A stretch of 64,000 nucleotides of DNA from Xylaria sp. FL1777. Lineage: Eukaryota; Ascomycota; Sordariomycetes; Xylariales; Xylariaceae. The notes below the pieces were generated by a model, which saw only the letters and a program-made list of their open reading frames with translations, searched no databases and was not told the DNA's origin. The DNA is taken from the NCBI GenBank assembly GCA_022578965.1, contig MU400654.1, positions 1 to 64,000 on the forward strand. Reading direction: 5' to 3'. The position numbers and the translations under genes are program-made. Positions 1 through 11,918 of the stretch are shown here, piece by piece; positions within the stretch are counted from its first letter, which is position 1, and every line of letters starts with the position of its first letter.

Positions 1-28
1 CCCGCCCCCCCCCCCCCCCCCCCCCCCC
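1..28. repeat. Poly-C run at window edge
   Basis: An almost pure C homopolymer that turns directly into a run of seven G. It may be a genuine low-complexity end of the neighbouring inverted-repeat element, whose other end also has a C-run next to a G-run, or a sequencing or assembly artefact at a contig edge. Confidence 0.7.
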
Positions 29-793
29 GGGGGGTATACGTAAGGGTTACAGCAAGGGTTTTCTGGACTGTAAGTCTTTCAGCAACTATAACGAAAGTGA
101 ACAGGCTGTTGCCCTTTGAATACTATTGCTGCAAGGCTTTTATATGTGAAACTCTTACTATTTTGGTGTACCTACCTTTCAAATTATAGTATTTTTTTTA
201 ATTTAGTAACTATTTTGAATATTAAAACTATAACAAAAAATTAAAACTATGTTAAAAAATTTAAAACTATGTCTATAAATATAGCATAACAAAGGTTTAA
301 ATTAAATAAATTATTTGAGCAAAAGCAATAAAACGTTTTGCTAAAGTCCTGAACTATAAAGCAATTTTGCTACTTTTCTAAGCCTCTAGAGGTGTGGTAG
401 TAGTAGTGGTAGTAGTAGTAGTAGTGGACTTGAAGGTGGTAGGATTATCTTTGTACGTATGGCTAGGTCTGTATGGCTAGGTCTGTATAGATACCTGTTT
501 TTATAGGTGGTGTATAGGTAGGTAAGTCTGTATGGGTAAGTAGGTCTATATGTATGGGCTATATATGAGGGATAGACATAGTTGCAGCAAGGGTTTCGGC
601 TAATGGCAAATATTACTATTGGAAAAGGTTTTATTTTTATATAGGATTTTCTTATGGTAATAGAATCCATTCGCCGTAATGGTTTCTATTTGGACATGCT
701 AGGCACTTGGTAAATGTTCTGCAAGTGTCTTTGGCTGTAAGCCTTACGAAAGTCCGTAATAGTTGCTGCAACCATTACGTATACCCCCCCCCG
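29..793. mobile_element. Non-coding terminal-inverted-repeat element (MITE-like)
   Basis: The left end reads G-run, TATACGTAAGGGTTACAGCAA. The reverse complement of the right end (about 762-793) reads G-run, TATACGTAATGGTTGCAGCAA, so about 19 of 21 bases after the G-run match in inverted orientation. The roughly 770-bp interior is AT-rich, has no credible ORF, and holds further GCAGCAA-type words (near 130 and 580). This is the structure of a non-autonomous DNA transposon. A target-site duplication cannot be read because the left flank is homopolymer. The superfamily is not assigned. Confidence 0.5.
396..425. repeat. GTA/GTG trinucleotide microsatellite
   Basis: A run of GTA and GTG triplets lies inside the inverted-repeat element. 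Just downstream (about 460-490) an imperfect direct duplication of a TATGGCTAGGTCTG unit is visible. Nothing suggests coding use. Confidence 0.7.
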
Positions 794-1403
794 GGGCGCT
801 ATGGTACTATGTATGTACCTACATAAGGTACTCAGTAGTACCTTAGGTAGGTAGGTATATTGGCAGGTGGTGAGCAGAATGGTGGGGTAATAGGTTCAGC
901 TCTATGCAGCCAGACGACATCATTATGACGATGCTAACTTGACGGTGACCGTTAGATTACCTATATGCAAGCATGCCGGGTACCTATACTGCGTAGGCGC
1001 AGTACCTACACACTACATAGGTAGGTATGTAGGTATCGTACTTACTTACGTACATATGTATGTATGTAGGTACTTGAGGAGGTATACTTGGAATATATAT
1101 AGCGGGATCTTGACGTCATTCTGACGCCGATCCTTTTTCTACTAACTGCCTGTATATGTACTACGGTAGGTAGCGACAACACAGCTTCATCCTTAATTCG
1201 GAATGCTATCCAGGAACGGCATTCGGGAACGAATCTCTTTGGATATCTTGAGTAAGGAAACCATCCGTCAGCCAGCCAGTCAGTTAGTTGCCTGAGGTAG
1301 GTGGTTAATCTGTCGCAAAACACAACAGCAATCGAGGCACACAGGGAAACGGGCGTCTTGCTTATGTCATCAAAAACGGGGAAGAAAAGAATGAGCACGT
1401 AAA
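794..1403. other. Intergenic, AGGTA-rich
   Basis: Between the inverted-repeat element and the first gene. It contains many GTAGGTA/TACCTAC words and (near 1020-1080) a GTAGGTATGTAGG-like tract. No ORF with coding character is visible. The last 150 bases would hold the promoter and leader of the downstream gene. Confidence 0.6.
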
Positions 1404-3050
1404 ATGGAAATCAACTTCCCCAATCTAATCAACACGGCGCTACCCGAGCGCGGCGACAATACGAGGGGCCGCAACGCCATCATCCTCTCGAGCAACAGTG
1501 GCCCGAACCACAATGAGCAGGGCTTCCTGTCGGCCAGCTTCCCGCGCGGCACGCGGAAACTCTTCGTCACGGCTGAGAGCGACGACTTCGACGAGGGCAC
1601 CTTGCGGGCCTGGCGCGACGAAGGCTTTGAGGTCCGCTATTTCGGGCTCGGCACCGGTACGGGCTCCAGTGGTGCGGGCGAGGACCGATACCGAGATACG
1701 CTGGCCGGGCTGAGGAACGTCGCGAGTCTTGGGCCCTGCGAGACGTTCGGGATCATTGCGTTCGGGCAGGCCGCGGGCGTCTGTCTCGAGTATTTCCACC
1801 ACATGGCGAACAACCCCGAGTTCAAACTCGCCTGCCTTGTCGCATACTATCCCACCCGCGTCCCTGATCCACGTGCCGTCTTCCCCGGCGGCTTGAGCGT
1901 GCTGGTCCATCTCACCGGCGACGAGGTCCAGGTTGTCTCGCACAGCCAGATTGTGGGCATTCAGGGGAAACGGAAGGTTGTGAGGCGCAGTGTTGAGCGC
2001 GGTAGAGGTGTCGGTGGTGGTGGTGTAGCCGTGGGAGGAGTCGGGGAGCCTGCCTATCCGTGCTATTGGTATCCGGCGGCGCCTGGCTTTGCAGAAGGTG
2101 ATCTTGACGAGTTTGATAAGGTTAATGCCGAGGTGGCTTGGAGCCGTAGCTTGGGCACCGTGCGCGCGGCTTTCCGGATGGATGTTGAGCTTGAGGATGC
2201 TGTGGAAAAGAATCTCGAGGGTATGTGCCCCCTGTTCCCGACCCAGCAGGGCGACACAAGCAGAGATGGAGAGAAGGAGCTGACTCTGATCTCCACGTTA
2301 GGTAAATTCTTCGCCCGCAATCTAGGCCAGACCATGTCGACGTACACAACCCACATGTCCCCACACACGACGTTCTTCCCAACATTGTCAGGCGGCATCG
2401 GCACGCAGGAGCTACGGCAGTTCTATGCAGACTACTTCCTGAATACGAATCCGGAATCTACAAAGCTGACATTGCTTTCACGCACCATAGGCGCAGACCG
2501 CGTCGTCGACGAGCTACACGTCGCATTCAAGCATACACAGGAAATGCCATGGATCCTACCGAATATCCCACCTACGAACAAGCGCGTCGAGGTCGCCGTT
2601 GTCAGTATTGTGACGCTACGCGGCGGCAAGCTCTACCACGAGCATGTTTACTGGGACCAAGCGAGCGTGCTCGTGCAGATTGGCCTCTTGGATCCGAAGT
2701 TTGTTCCGGAGAAAGCGAGGGACAAAGGCGTTAGGAGACTTCCTGTGGTTGGACGCGAGGCGGCGCGGAGACTGGTTCGTGGGTTCGAGGATGAAGAGGT
2801 GGGTGATGGGGAAGCGGATAATGAGTTACTGCCTGGCTGGTATGATGATGGCGAGGAGGAGGAAGAGAAGGAAGAGGAGGGAGACGGGGAGGGCGAGGGT
2901 ATTATTGACAATGGAGATGAAGAGAAGGGTAAAGGTGATCAGGCGCAGAAGATGAAGGAAGAAGAGGTTGAGAAACGGACCTGGAACAAATCAGATAAGT
3001 CTCAGGAAGAGAAAAAAGAAGGAAGAGGTGAAACTGCGACAGACACATGA
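1404..3050 (+). CDS. Dienelactone-hydrolase-like N-domain fused to SnoaL/NTF2-like domain
   Basis: A single uninterrupted frame of 548 aa from an ATG in context AAAATGG. Residues about 25-170 resemble a truncated alpha/beta-hydrolase of the dienelactone hydrolase type (segments around GIIAFGQAAGVCLEYFHHM and LSVLVHLTGDEVQV); no obvious catalytic Cys/Ser nucleophile motif is seen. Residues about 300-430 resemble the SnoaL-like/NTF2 fold found in fungal carboxymethylenebutenolidase-type proteins, with the signature LYHEHVYWDQASVLVQIGLL. The last 100 residues are a Glu/Lys/Asp-rich, probably disordered tail. It is very GC-rich compared with its flanks. No signal peptide is seen, so it is probably cytosolic. 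The substrate is unknown; hydrolase activity is an inference from the family only. It runs convergently towards the transporter gene. Confidence 0.8.
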   Translation: MEINFPNLINTALPERGDNTRGRNAIILSSNSGPNHNEQGFLSASFPRGTRKLFVTAESDDFDEGTLRAWRDEGFEVRYFGLGTGTGSSGAGEDRYRDTLAGLRNVASLGPCETFGIIAFGQAAGVCLEYFHHMANNPEFKLACLVAYYPTRVPDPRAVFPGGLSVLVHLTGDEVQVVSHSQIVGIQGKRKVVRRSVERGRGVGGGGVAVGGVGEPAYPCYWYPAAPGFAEGDLDEFDKVNAEVAWSRSLGTVRAAFRMDVELEDAVEKNLEGMCPLFPTQQGDTSRDGEKELTLISTLGKFFARNLGQTMSTYTTHMSPHTTFFPTLSGGIGTQELRQFYADYFLNTNPESTKLTLLSRTIGADRVVDELHVAFKHTQEMPWILPNIPPTNKRVEVAVVSIVTLRGGKLYHEHVYWDQASVLVQIGLLDPKFVPEKARDKGVRRLPVVGREAARRLVRGFEDEEVGDGEADNELLPGWYDDGEEEEEKEEEGDGEGEGIIDNGDEEKGKGDQAQKMKEEEVEKRTWNKSDKSQEEKKEGRGETATDT

Positions 3051-3622
3051 TCACAAGGAAACTCAACGTTGGCCAGCGACCGAGAATGCAAATAGCGATG
3101 GAGAGGAGGGGGATAATAAAATCCTAGAGAGTGCTATTGATTGCTGTACACTTAGGGTTACTATACTTGTAAACAAAGCCTCAATTATTTGTTCCACCAA
3201 AGTTATCAGATATATATCTCGTACCGCGGGTTTCCTTACACGTGGCAACTGAGCTCGCGTAACCTACAACTTGGAATTCAACACAAACAAGCAACGAGGA
3301 CTGGGTTTAACTAGGGTATACGAGTTCACGTGTATCGGGTATTCAGTATCGGGTATTCAGTATCCGACTTTCCTCTTTGCCGGAGAAATATATCGTCTGT
3401 AAGTAGACAAGTACTTGGGCATGAATCATAAACAAGGCATTCCTCAAACGTGCGTTGCGCGTCTTAAGATAACGTTGCAGATTGTCGGTCATGATATCAT
3501 CAAATCGAACTGGTCCAATCCAGCAGAACTTCAAAATTAGGCAGCGTTTCATCTCAGTTATCAACCACCCCACCGGCGAAGTCCGCGTCTTGGCGGATGT
3601 ACTTTCAAGCACACGCAAACCT
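3051..3622. other. Intergenic between convergent genes
   Basis: Holds the 3' ends of two convergent genes. A short direct repeat (CGGGTATTCAGTAT twice, about 3338-3363) is visible. No further coding sequence is seen. Confidence 0.6.
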
Positions 3623-5587
3623 CTACTGTGTATGGCTTGTTGTTCCCTTCTCTATATCGCCATCTTCACTATTAGCACGGTATGCAATCTTCTCAGATAG
3701 ATTGTGACCGGTAGCTTCAGCAGCATCAGCATCAAAGGCCACGTCCATGTGTCGGCCTAGATGTTCAGGGCCCAAGACGGCCAGCAAGATAACGTAGCCG
3801 TATACGGCTCCCATGAAGATGCTGATCACGATTCCATAATTGTACCTCTGTACGCCGCTGTCCAGTGGGGGGAGAGGAAAACGCTCGCCGATGGTGGCTT
3901 CGATGGTGGAACTAGCAGACGAGACCAGGTTGCCGAGCTGGTAAGATGTGCCGACGACAAATGTGCGGAACGCACCAGGTGAAAGTTCCATCAGGTGAAC
4001 AGGAATCACACCCCATGCGCCCTGGACGGCGAATTGTTCGAAAAAGGCGACGGCGATGATTCTGTCGTTCGATACGAATCCATAGGGATAAAGTAATGCG
4101 CCACCAAGGATGCACATGACAATGATGCTTAAACGGCGGCCGAAGATCTGTGAGCAGAACCCAATGACCGTTCCCCCCGTAATGGCACCCAAATTAGCAA
4201 CGACCTGTGTGACCGTGACCTGGTTGGCATTAAATCCAAATTCGTTCTTTAACAACGTAGGGTATAGATCTTGAGAGCCGTGAGACATGAAGTTAAAGCC
4301 AGCCATAAGCAGAACCAGATAGATGAGAATGAGCCAATGACGCTTGAGTGCAACCTTCCCTTCCTGAACAAACGTCTTCCCGATGTTTCCATTGGCGCGG
4401 CGCAATTCCTGATGGGCGATGTAGGTGTTGGTCTCGGGTAGGAATAAACGCCAGAGGATGAATAGGGCTGGGGGGGCTGCTCCAAACCAGTAAAGAGGTC
4501 GCCAACCATGAGGCGTCGTGTTCACAAGGCCCCGCGCAAAGGCCGTGGCCAAAAGATAGCCCAGTGCATAACCCTGCTGCAATATACCACTCAACAACCC
4601 ACGAGCCTCGTCGGGGATGTCTTCCAGAGCGGTTGCGGCAGCATTGCCGTATAGACCACCCATGGCGATGCCGAAAAGGGCGCGAGTGGCAAGGAATTGG
4701 CTATATGTCTGAGTAAAGCCAGTACTCTAACATAATCTCGTGTTAGTCTATTCATCTTCTTCCTGCTAGGGTTTGGAATTATTTATAGAGAGTAGAAGGA
4801 GGGGTCGAGTTTGGGGTATGCAGGGTCGATCAACTCGTCCGCAAACCAAGTCGTCGGCAGGGATATAAATGACGGAGGCGAAGCTTTTGCTAAGACTGCG
4901 CCAAGTATCGCCAAGGGCTATGAGATATGGACAGGGTGAAACCCCGGTGGCGTTTCTTGGCTGGCCAGTTGACGATGGCATGCCGAGAGATTATATATAC
5001 TTTTCTGCCTCGCGCAAAGACTTGTTGAACAAAGTAACTTACCAATTCGAGGACAATAAAGAGTAGGTTATTGACAATGAATGGCCACTTGCGACCGTAG
5101 CGATCCGCAGCAATGCCGAATATGATAGAACCCGCCGTTCGCAACATCAACACGAGTGTGATGCCCCAAGTGATATCGGCTACGTCTCTATCAAACGTCT
5201 CAGCCAAGTCCGATGCCGTCAATGACACCGTGAAGAAGTCGAAGGCATCCCAGGTCTGCGGAACACCAACTTGTTGTCAGCACACAATATGATGGACCAT
5301 GGAAGATGCCAACGGAGGGCACTATCAGCAAGAAGGAAAAAAAAAAAACAACGGGGGAGGGGGGACTGCACCCAAGCAATGAAAGCAACAAAAAAGAATG
5401 CCCAGTCATGGCGGGTGAGCATCCTCAACAAACGGATAGGGTTTGGAGCGTTGTTCATGGGCGGCTTGAGGGTGCTGATGCGTGTCGCCAAGTAGGTGCC
5501 GACAGACATGCCATGGTGAGGAGGGTAAACGTTGGCGTCTTGAGACGAATAGCCGCCGTGGTCGGCGATGTCACGAGTAGGAGTCAT
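3623..5587 (-). CDS. Jen1-like carboxylate transporter, MFS
   Basis: Three exons, 5587-5372, 5255-5043 and 4726-3623, all joined in phase 0, give 510 aa, the usual length for fungal lactate/pyruvate:proton symporters. Exon 1 ends with FIAW and exon 2 continues TWDAFDFFTV, the hallmark TM1 sequence of this family. DRYGRKWP follows as the conserved MFS loop 2-3 motif, and exon 3 opens with STGFTQTYSQF, then GIAMGGLYGNAAATALED. Introns are 116 nt (GTGCAG donor) and 316 nt (GTAAGT donor, TTAG acceptor). Family knowledge suggests plasma-membrane uptake of monocarboxylates, usually repressed by glucose. The exact substrate cannot be read. The start at 5587 is preferred because an upstream in-frame extension has only a TTG. 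Confidence 0.9.
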
Positions 5588-8500
5588 GGCGTATGTAGTA
5601 ATGGTGCCTCGCAATGGGGAGGCGAGCGTGTTACACGATGCTGTCGGCCTTCGTGGGTACCGTGATTGTTGTTGTCCCCTTCACCAGGATGTATGCATGA
5701 ATCGGTCTATATAACTATATATATGTATATATATAAATGGGCATGTATAGGGCTCAGGCAATTGGAGTGACTATGCAGCAATTTGGTTGCAAGTGAGGAG
5801 AAAAATAAAGAAAAGGATGCTAGGAAGCCAGGTTGCTGGGGAGAATAGGTATAAAAAGGAGAGGGGAGAGAGGAGGGGGAGGGGGGCGGAGATAGACAAA
5901 GAGGACGCTGCTAGACCAGGATGGTCATCATCCTGATTTTGGCAGTCAGCAGCCGTCACTATCCACCATTCACCGCCGCGCAACCTCCTCCCAACCCCGA
6001 TACCCTGTATTCTTGTCCATGATGCTCTGGAAGATAGATCATCCTGTAGCCCACTTACATGTGCTATCGAAAGTTCCTAAATGTGCCAAGTTGCCATTTA
6101 CAAGGGTACGCCATAGTTTACATACGGAGCATAACACTAAATAATACAGTGATTATAAAAAGCAATATTTTACCTAGTAGTTTAATTACGTAGCTAATCA
6201 TGTATAGAAAAGTCACTTTGCAAGTTATCACTTGTTGCAAGTTTGCCTAGGTAGTATCCAGTAAGATGTAGGTACTTAATCAAGTCTGGGCACAAATAGG
6301 GATTTTGATATTTTGATAAAAGTACCTATATCAGTAGTTGCGTATTACGTACATGTATATAGTTGGTACCGAATGGACTTGCCTACCTGGGAGTGTGGAG
6401 TGTGCGGGGGAATCAACCGGTATACTAGGACAACCCTGTCGAACTGGCATGTGGTTTGTTGAACTTTTACTGACAAGAGCCATTCATTGATCGGCAAGTC
6501 CTGTATACATGCCTACTAGTTGCTATGCTTCCTGACAACAATATCTTTACTTCAATAGTTGGCTCCGCTATGGAATTTGCCGGAAAAAACTTGCTATTTT
6601 CTAATACCTAGGCACCAAATGTTACATTGCGCACAAGTAGGTATTAAACATACTCCGGCAAGAATACCTATGCAGTACTATCTGTATGTAGTGCTTAGAG
6701 AATACTAAATCTTAGTGTGCACCGGCTGACAAGCCAATTTTACGAGTGCCGGAAGTCTGGTTCACCCGCTGGGTCCCCACCTAAGTAATCTTACCCCGCA
6801 TATCCCCACATCTCCACGGCTTGTTGCTCAAAGTCATGGGCAGTCTTGTTACTATAGAACCTACACACTGCATAGGCAGTAGATAGTGGTTACCGGTTTG
6901 ACGCTGTCCCGCGTTGGACTGCGTCAAATCTCAGCCCTTGAGCATATTATAACGTCAGAGATACAGATGTATCATTTAACCAATGCCCGTTCTGTTGCAC
7001 ACGTATAACTGTTGTTAATGTCCATGTAATCTCTTAAGTACCTAGGTAGTTTGTCTCCAAGAAATTCTATACATACATACACTAAGTACCTAAAGGTCCA
7101 CACTACAAGGTGGTAATCTTAAGTACTTATAGCGTCACGCTAGAGCCGGGGGGTCATTAGTAAAAGCCTTCTATACTACTATCTACTTACTAAACAAAAG
7201 CTATTAAAAAGCAAAAATGCTTCAAAACTAATTAACAGTGAATTTTTCACCCCAAAATCTATAGCAACCTTACGATTAACAGTGAGTAAGTACTCTTCCT
7301 TTCCTAATATCCAGCCTACCGCTATCATAAGTACCTACCTACCGTTGATGCCATAATTACATATATTTAGCGCACCGTACAGTACATCCTAGCACATTGT
7401 GTCCCTAGCCCAGTGACCACACATTTCCTAGGAGACCTTTGAGAGAGGTAGAGAATTGCTACCATATGTATTATGATTTCCCCACAAAAACCTGGGAAGA
7501 TGTCTATCTGTTGCAGAATCATAATCATTGCTTCCTGGGAGTGTCGTGTGCTCCGTCGGGACAAGCAGCGGAAAGCCACAATAAGTCCAAAATCCCGGTT
7601 AAAAAGAGCGGTCTACAGCCAAAGATTTTAGGATTTTAGGGCGCTACCTTTTACCCTATCCCATTTACGCAACAGCAATGCGGCGTAATGTCTATCCGAT
7701 CTCAGCTCACACTCAGTTCAACCAATAATGCCCTCTGCTACATCAGACCCCGTGTCCCGTGGAACTTGAGAAGCAAACCAGGTCCTATGCCACGAGTTGA
7801 GCAACTCGCTCTGCGAGATAAGAAGGGAAGCTGAACTGAGATGGTGATTCAGTTGACGTAGTACGGGTCCAGCCTCCGAAGAAGGAGGAGAAGGAGGGGG
7901 AAGAATAAGAGTGTATCGCGAAACACGTAAATCACCGAGCCACGCCATTACGCGCCTTGCGTTGCACCTACTAGCCTTCGGGCACAATGGTCTTCAGGAT
8001 GTTGAACTTGTCGATCATATATCTTGGCGATTGCTGGGGCACCGACTCGTTGCCCATCATTCTGCTGGCGGAAGAAAAGAGGGATGCATCCTTAACATAT
8101 GGTGCGTACTGAGAGACGCTGGCCTACAACTACTAAAATAACTAGCAAAATGATTAGCATCAGTAGACTTATCGAGTGCGTGCGAATACTAGAGCTTAAA
8201 CAAACTTGCGGTTTATAGATCCTCGCGCTGGAAGACACTTTGGAGATGGCAAAAATCCACCAAGCCTCCCTAGACCCTAGCGTTAGTCGGCGTAGCACGG
8301 CTCAATGAATTGCCACGATGCGGATAGACGGAGGCAAAACCTCCTTCAATGAGATCCAGGCCTCAGGGCCTCGGCCCATATCATACATTTATCCCGATAC
8401 ATTGGTCGTACGTGGCTGGAACCTCTTTTTCAAGGTTGCTGATCGTTCTATTTGTGGTGAAGGCGCTCCATTGGAGAGGGGTTGGTTTTTGCTAGCCATT

Positions 8501-9606
8501 ATACTCACTACACTCATATTATTGGCGGTCTATAAAGCAGATACGAAAAGGATACTATCTTATGAAGCTGTTGAGGTGTGGCAGCATCATTACTGAATAG
8601 TCGTTGTTCTCTCGCCTCTTTAGTAAGAATATGTGAAGGAAATAGCAAATATCAGATATTAGTGTTGCCTTTTGGTATTGCTCTTATACTAGGATTTGGA
8701 AACGGAAGATACACCCTTTATAATCTAGCTTGGCTGTCCTACTTTTGTGTCCTCTGGTGAGTAAGAGCTATACATATAGCCGAGTCTAGAAGATTGAAGA
8801 CGCGTTATAGGAGGGAAGGGCAATGACATATCTGGTTTTGGCCACGAAGGGCTACCTCAGACAATCCACATCCACCAAGGCGCGAACTGAACCCCAAATT
8901 CAATAGGTATTCATCAATTCCTTTTAGCCCACAATTCGATATTTCAATAAAATCAAGGTGAAACGAAATGTCCGAATTGAACCAACTCCGCGTAGTTCTA
9001 GTAATAAGATATTGAGAAAGCTAGAAGATTCCAGGTCAGGCACTATCCATTCTAAGTTTTGGATGAAGTAGGCTTTATCAAATCTTGACTCTCTGCCAAA
9101 GCACAAGATAGAGGCGCTTGATTTGGACATCACGGGTAAGGAAATGGGAACTCAAAATTGGCCTAAATGAGACATAGTACTTTCCAGGCTTCTCTCGAGT
9201 TCCCGTGGGGTCATTGGGCGATGCGTATGGCCAATGTATATTGTAGTATGGCTTAAACTACCTAGGTACTTAGCTATTGTAGTACCTTGCCTACGTATTC
9301 TAAAATGACACATTATACACTTTTATTCCATAAATACAAAATTACATACCACTTAATAATGCCTCGAAATGTGCTGTAAATATTATTAAAATGTCGAATC
9401 TTGAGGAAAAGTCGCAAGATAGAACTTTAGCGTACTTAATATACAAATTTAATACAGTACTCTCTATTATACAAACACTAGCCTCAAAATATGTGGTTTC
9501 TATCTGGGTATCACTATCTAAAGACAATTATTACATGATGTAGACGAATTGTGAGATCGCTGTTCATATTTCTACTTGCCTTATTTTTGTATCTTCTCCT
9601 CCCCAG
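5588..9606. other. 4-kb gene-poor AT-rich region
   Basis: Includes the transporter promoter (CT/GA-rich, 5800-5990) and then AT-rich sequence with scattered GTAGGTA/TACCTA words. Open frames at 7439-7639, 7911-8141, 8318-8596 and 8578-8760 are short, lack recognisable domains and lack convincing splice partners, so they are not called. It may hold old, decayed transposon sequence, but no ends are visible. Confidence 0.55.
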
Positions 9607-10551
9607 CTAGATGTGATTGTCGCTCTGCTCACTTGACTCTCCCTTTTCTATCGTTGTCTGCTCGCTCAGGTGGCCGGAGTAATCTCCCGGCTGCTTGCTT
9701 CCGTTAGGAATATGGAAACGCTTGTCGACACGAGAGAGCGTCAGGAGGGCCAGGACAATAATCTCTAGAACGAAGCTAAAGACGTAGAAAGCGGGTTTGC
9801 TGTGATACCAAGCAGGGTTCGACAATGGTCGTGGAGTTTCCCACGCTGTCCCAGCTTTGAATCCGGCAATAGTAATGCATGTACATGTCGAGAGCACGTT
9901 GATGATGACCTTGGTCTTCATGCTGCCATGGCCAAACGTCTCCTCATTGGCAGATTTAGGTAGTAAGAAGTGGGCTACTATGAGCAACCATATTGGTAAA
10001 GTAGTGAAGACAAGCAAATAGGTAGTGGCAGCGAGTTGGATGTCCCGAGCAGCGCGGAGCGTATTCGTGTTCAAGGTATAAGAGCTCTGCACCACCGAGT
10101 AGATGACGAGAATAAGGGCTACCGCGATACCACCGTAGAAGACCTTAAGCACGATGCTAACGGAGGGATGCCAGCCGATGGTGGGCTGTCGGGCGCGGAG
10201 GATGCGCTGAGCAAAAATCAGGTTGACAACATAGACGACGAGAACGCCGGCGTTGACAAAGATATTGGCAGCGATGGCAAGGCGTACGTTGTGCTGTTTC
10301 AAAGCCCATACAATACGCAAAATAAATGTAATGATTCTCGACATGGAGAACCCGAACAACGCGCCAGATATGATGAATTTGTGTTGTCTCCGCAAGTTGA
10401 CTTGCAATATTGTCATGTTGGTGATGGCTGAGGAGAGGTAAAGAACAAGGAAGACGGCACAAATCGGAATGTCGGGTATAACATCAGGGAGGCCACCGAT
10501 GCCTGCATTGCGGGAGGCATACGGCGGCCCGGATGGCTGCATCTGAGACAT
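9607..10551 (-). CDS. Seven-helix membrane protein, DUF3112 family
   Basis: Single exon, 314 aa. Seven hydrophobic segments are visible, starting with IPICAVFLVLYLSSAI (about residue 28). The segments around NMTILQVNLRRQHKF, SMSRIITFILRIVWA and NIFVNAGVLVVYVVNLIFAQ match the fungal DUF3112 pattern, sometimes annotated as receptor-like. The carboxyl tail (about 270-314) is hydrophilic and rich in Ser/Glu, on the presumed cytosolic side. The architecture resembles a GPCR but no ligand, G-protein contact or function is established, so receptor activity is only a possibility. The gene is isolated, with about 4 kb of non-coding DNA downstream. Confidence 0.85.
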   Translation of the reverse strand: MSQMQPSGPPYASRNAGIGGLPDVIPDIPICAVFLVLYLSSAITNMTILQVNLRRQHKFIISGALFGFSMSRIITFILRIVWALKQHNVRLAIAANIFVNAGVLVVYVVNLIFAQRILRARQPTIGWHPSVSIVLKVFYGGIAVALILVIYSVVQSSYTLNTNTLRAARDIQLAATTYLLVFTTLPIWLLIVAHFLLPKSANEETFGHGSMKTKVIINVLSTCTCITIAGFKAGTAWETPRPLSNPAWYHSKPAFYVFSFVLEIIVLALLTLSRVDKRFHIPNGSKQPGDYSGHLSEQTTIEKGESSEQSDNHI

Positions 10552-11918
10552 GATCTTAAATTTATTTGCGTGGTGATGATGTTTTCAATTTTGGGTTTGG
10601 TTGAATGCCAGCGAAAAGAATTATCGGGAGACCAGTAAGCAATTATACAAGGGGTTTTACAAATAACCTTTCAGCTGTAAAGGCTACATGTTATATGAGG
10701 AGCAGTGTACAACGGTGAGATTAGAGTTATATATGATGATGCCGAGTAGTTATCTACTACCGTATGCCACTATCCTTAGTGGCCTTACATATAATGTTCG
10801 TCACAATCATTGAGCCACATCTCTATTTTAGGGGCTAGGGCCGGGGATTCGGAGAGCGCGAGACCGACAACGATCTAATATGAACTGGTTGCTTTGCATC
10901 ATGATCCGCTTAGAACCCTTCGACTTCTTGGCGTGAGGACTAGGACGGTTAGTCGTTTCCGCTAGCCACGTCGCGACATAGTCAGCGGGCTTGCTGATGC
11001 CCGTCCACCGAACCGAGCCGAACCGACAACGATGTGGATGGAGATGGCGGAGAGCTCGGAGATAAATGGTAAAGGATACGCGACCGAAGCGCTGCTTTCG
11101 ACTGATTCTGGTAGAATCTCGATCGTACGAAGATTTATCTACACTAGATACTTCCTATTATGTGGACGTATACTACAGTAGTATAGATAGAGTTGCGACA
11201 CGTCATAATACATATGTAAACCTGCTTTGACCGAAGCTCGGCTTGACTATACCCACAAACTCCTTCTATTACCGGCAACTTGACTTGTAACGGCCCCAGT
11301 AACGAGTCCATGTTTTAACACTTCCAAATTTCACAAGGGCTGCTTTCATCATACTGCACATACAGTAGCCATGGTTACGTCCACACACCTAGCCAGATCC
11401 TGCTGGCTTCTTCTAGGATCAAGGATATTCTTCCATTACACACTCGTCTCAGCTAAACCGATGGGTAATTACTATTAGTGACTATATATTAGTAGCAGTG
11501 TGAGACGGGCACTTAGCGACGCCCAAAGAATCAAAGGACTGGGTTAGTCTGAAGCATGACAGAAAAGTAGGTATTGTGGTGTGAAGGCCGTTTGTGGCTA
11601 AGAGTGGAAAAGCTCCCCTAAAGACAGATGTGTCTTCGATAATGATCTAAACTAAGGCAGCACTCTTTTAATAGAATCTAACCTCGCTCTGAGCCTTATG
11701 GCGACCGACTTACAGGCTACAGTGGTATTATTCATTCCTCAAGCTCCAATTTTCCTTTGAATGCTTAAACATATCAAAATGCTTTTCTTTACATTCAACA
11801 GATTAAACTACACCACATTATTCAGAAGGGAGAAGAGGTAGAGGAGGATAATGGGAAAACGGGCTTCAAGCTATAAAACGTAAGATACATGGTCACATTA
11901 TACGAGGTAATAGCTTGC
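10552..11918. other. Intergenic, no gene seen
   Basis: Upstream region of the DUF3112 gene followed by unremarkable non-coding sequence with stops in all frames. No repeats of note. Confidence 0.55.

Noticed and set aside
1440..1943. 167-aa minus-strand open frame
   Set aside because: Antisense to the GC-rich hydrolase-like gene; no recognisable protein features.
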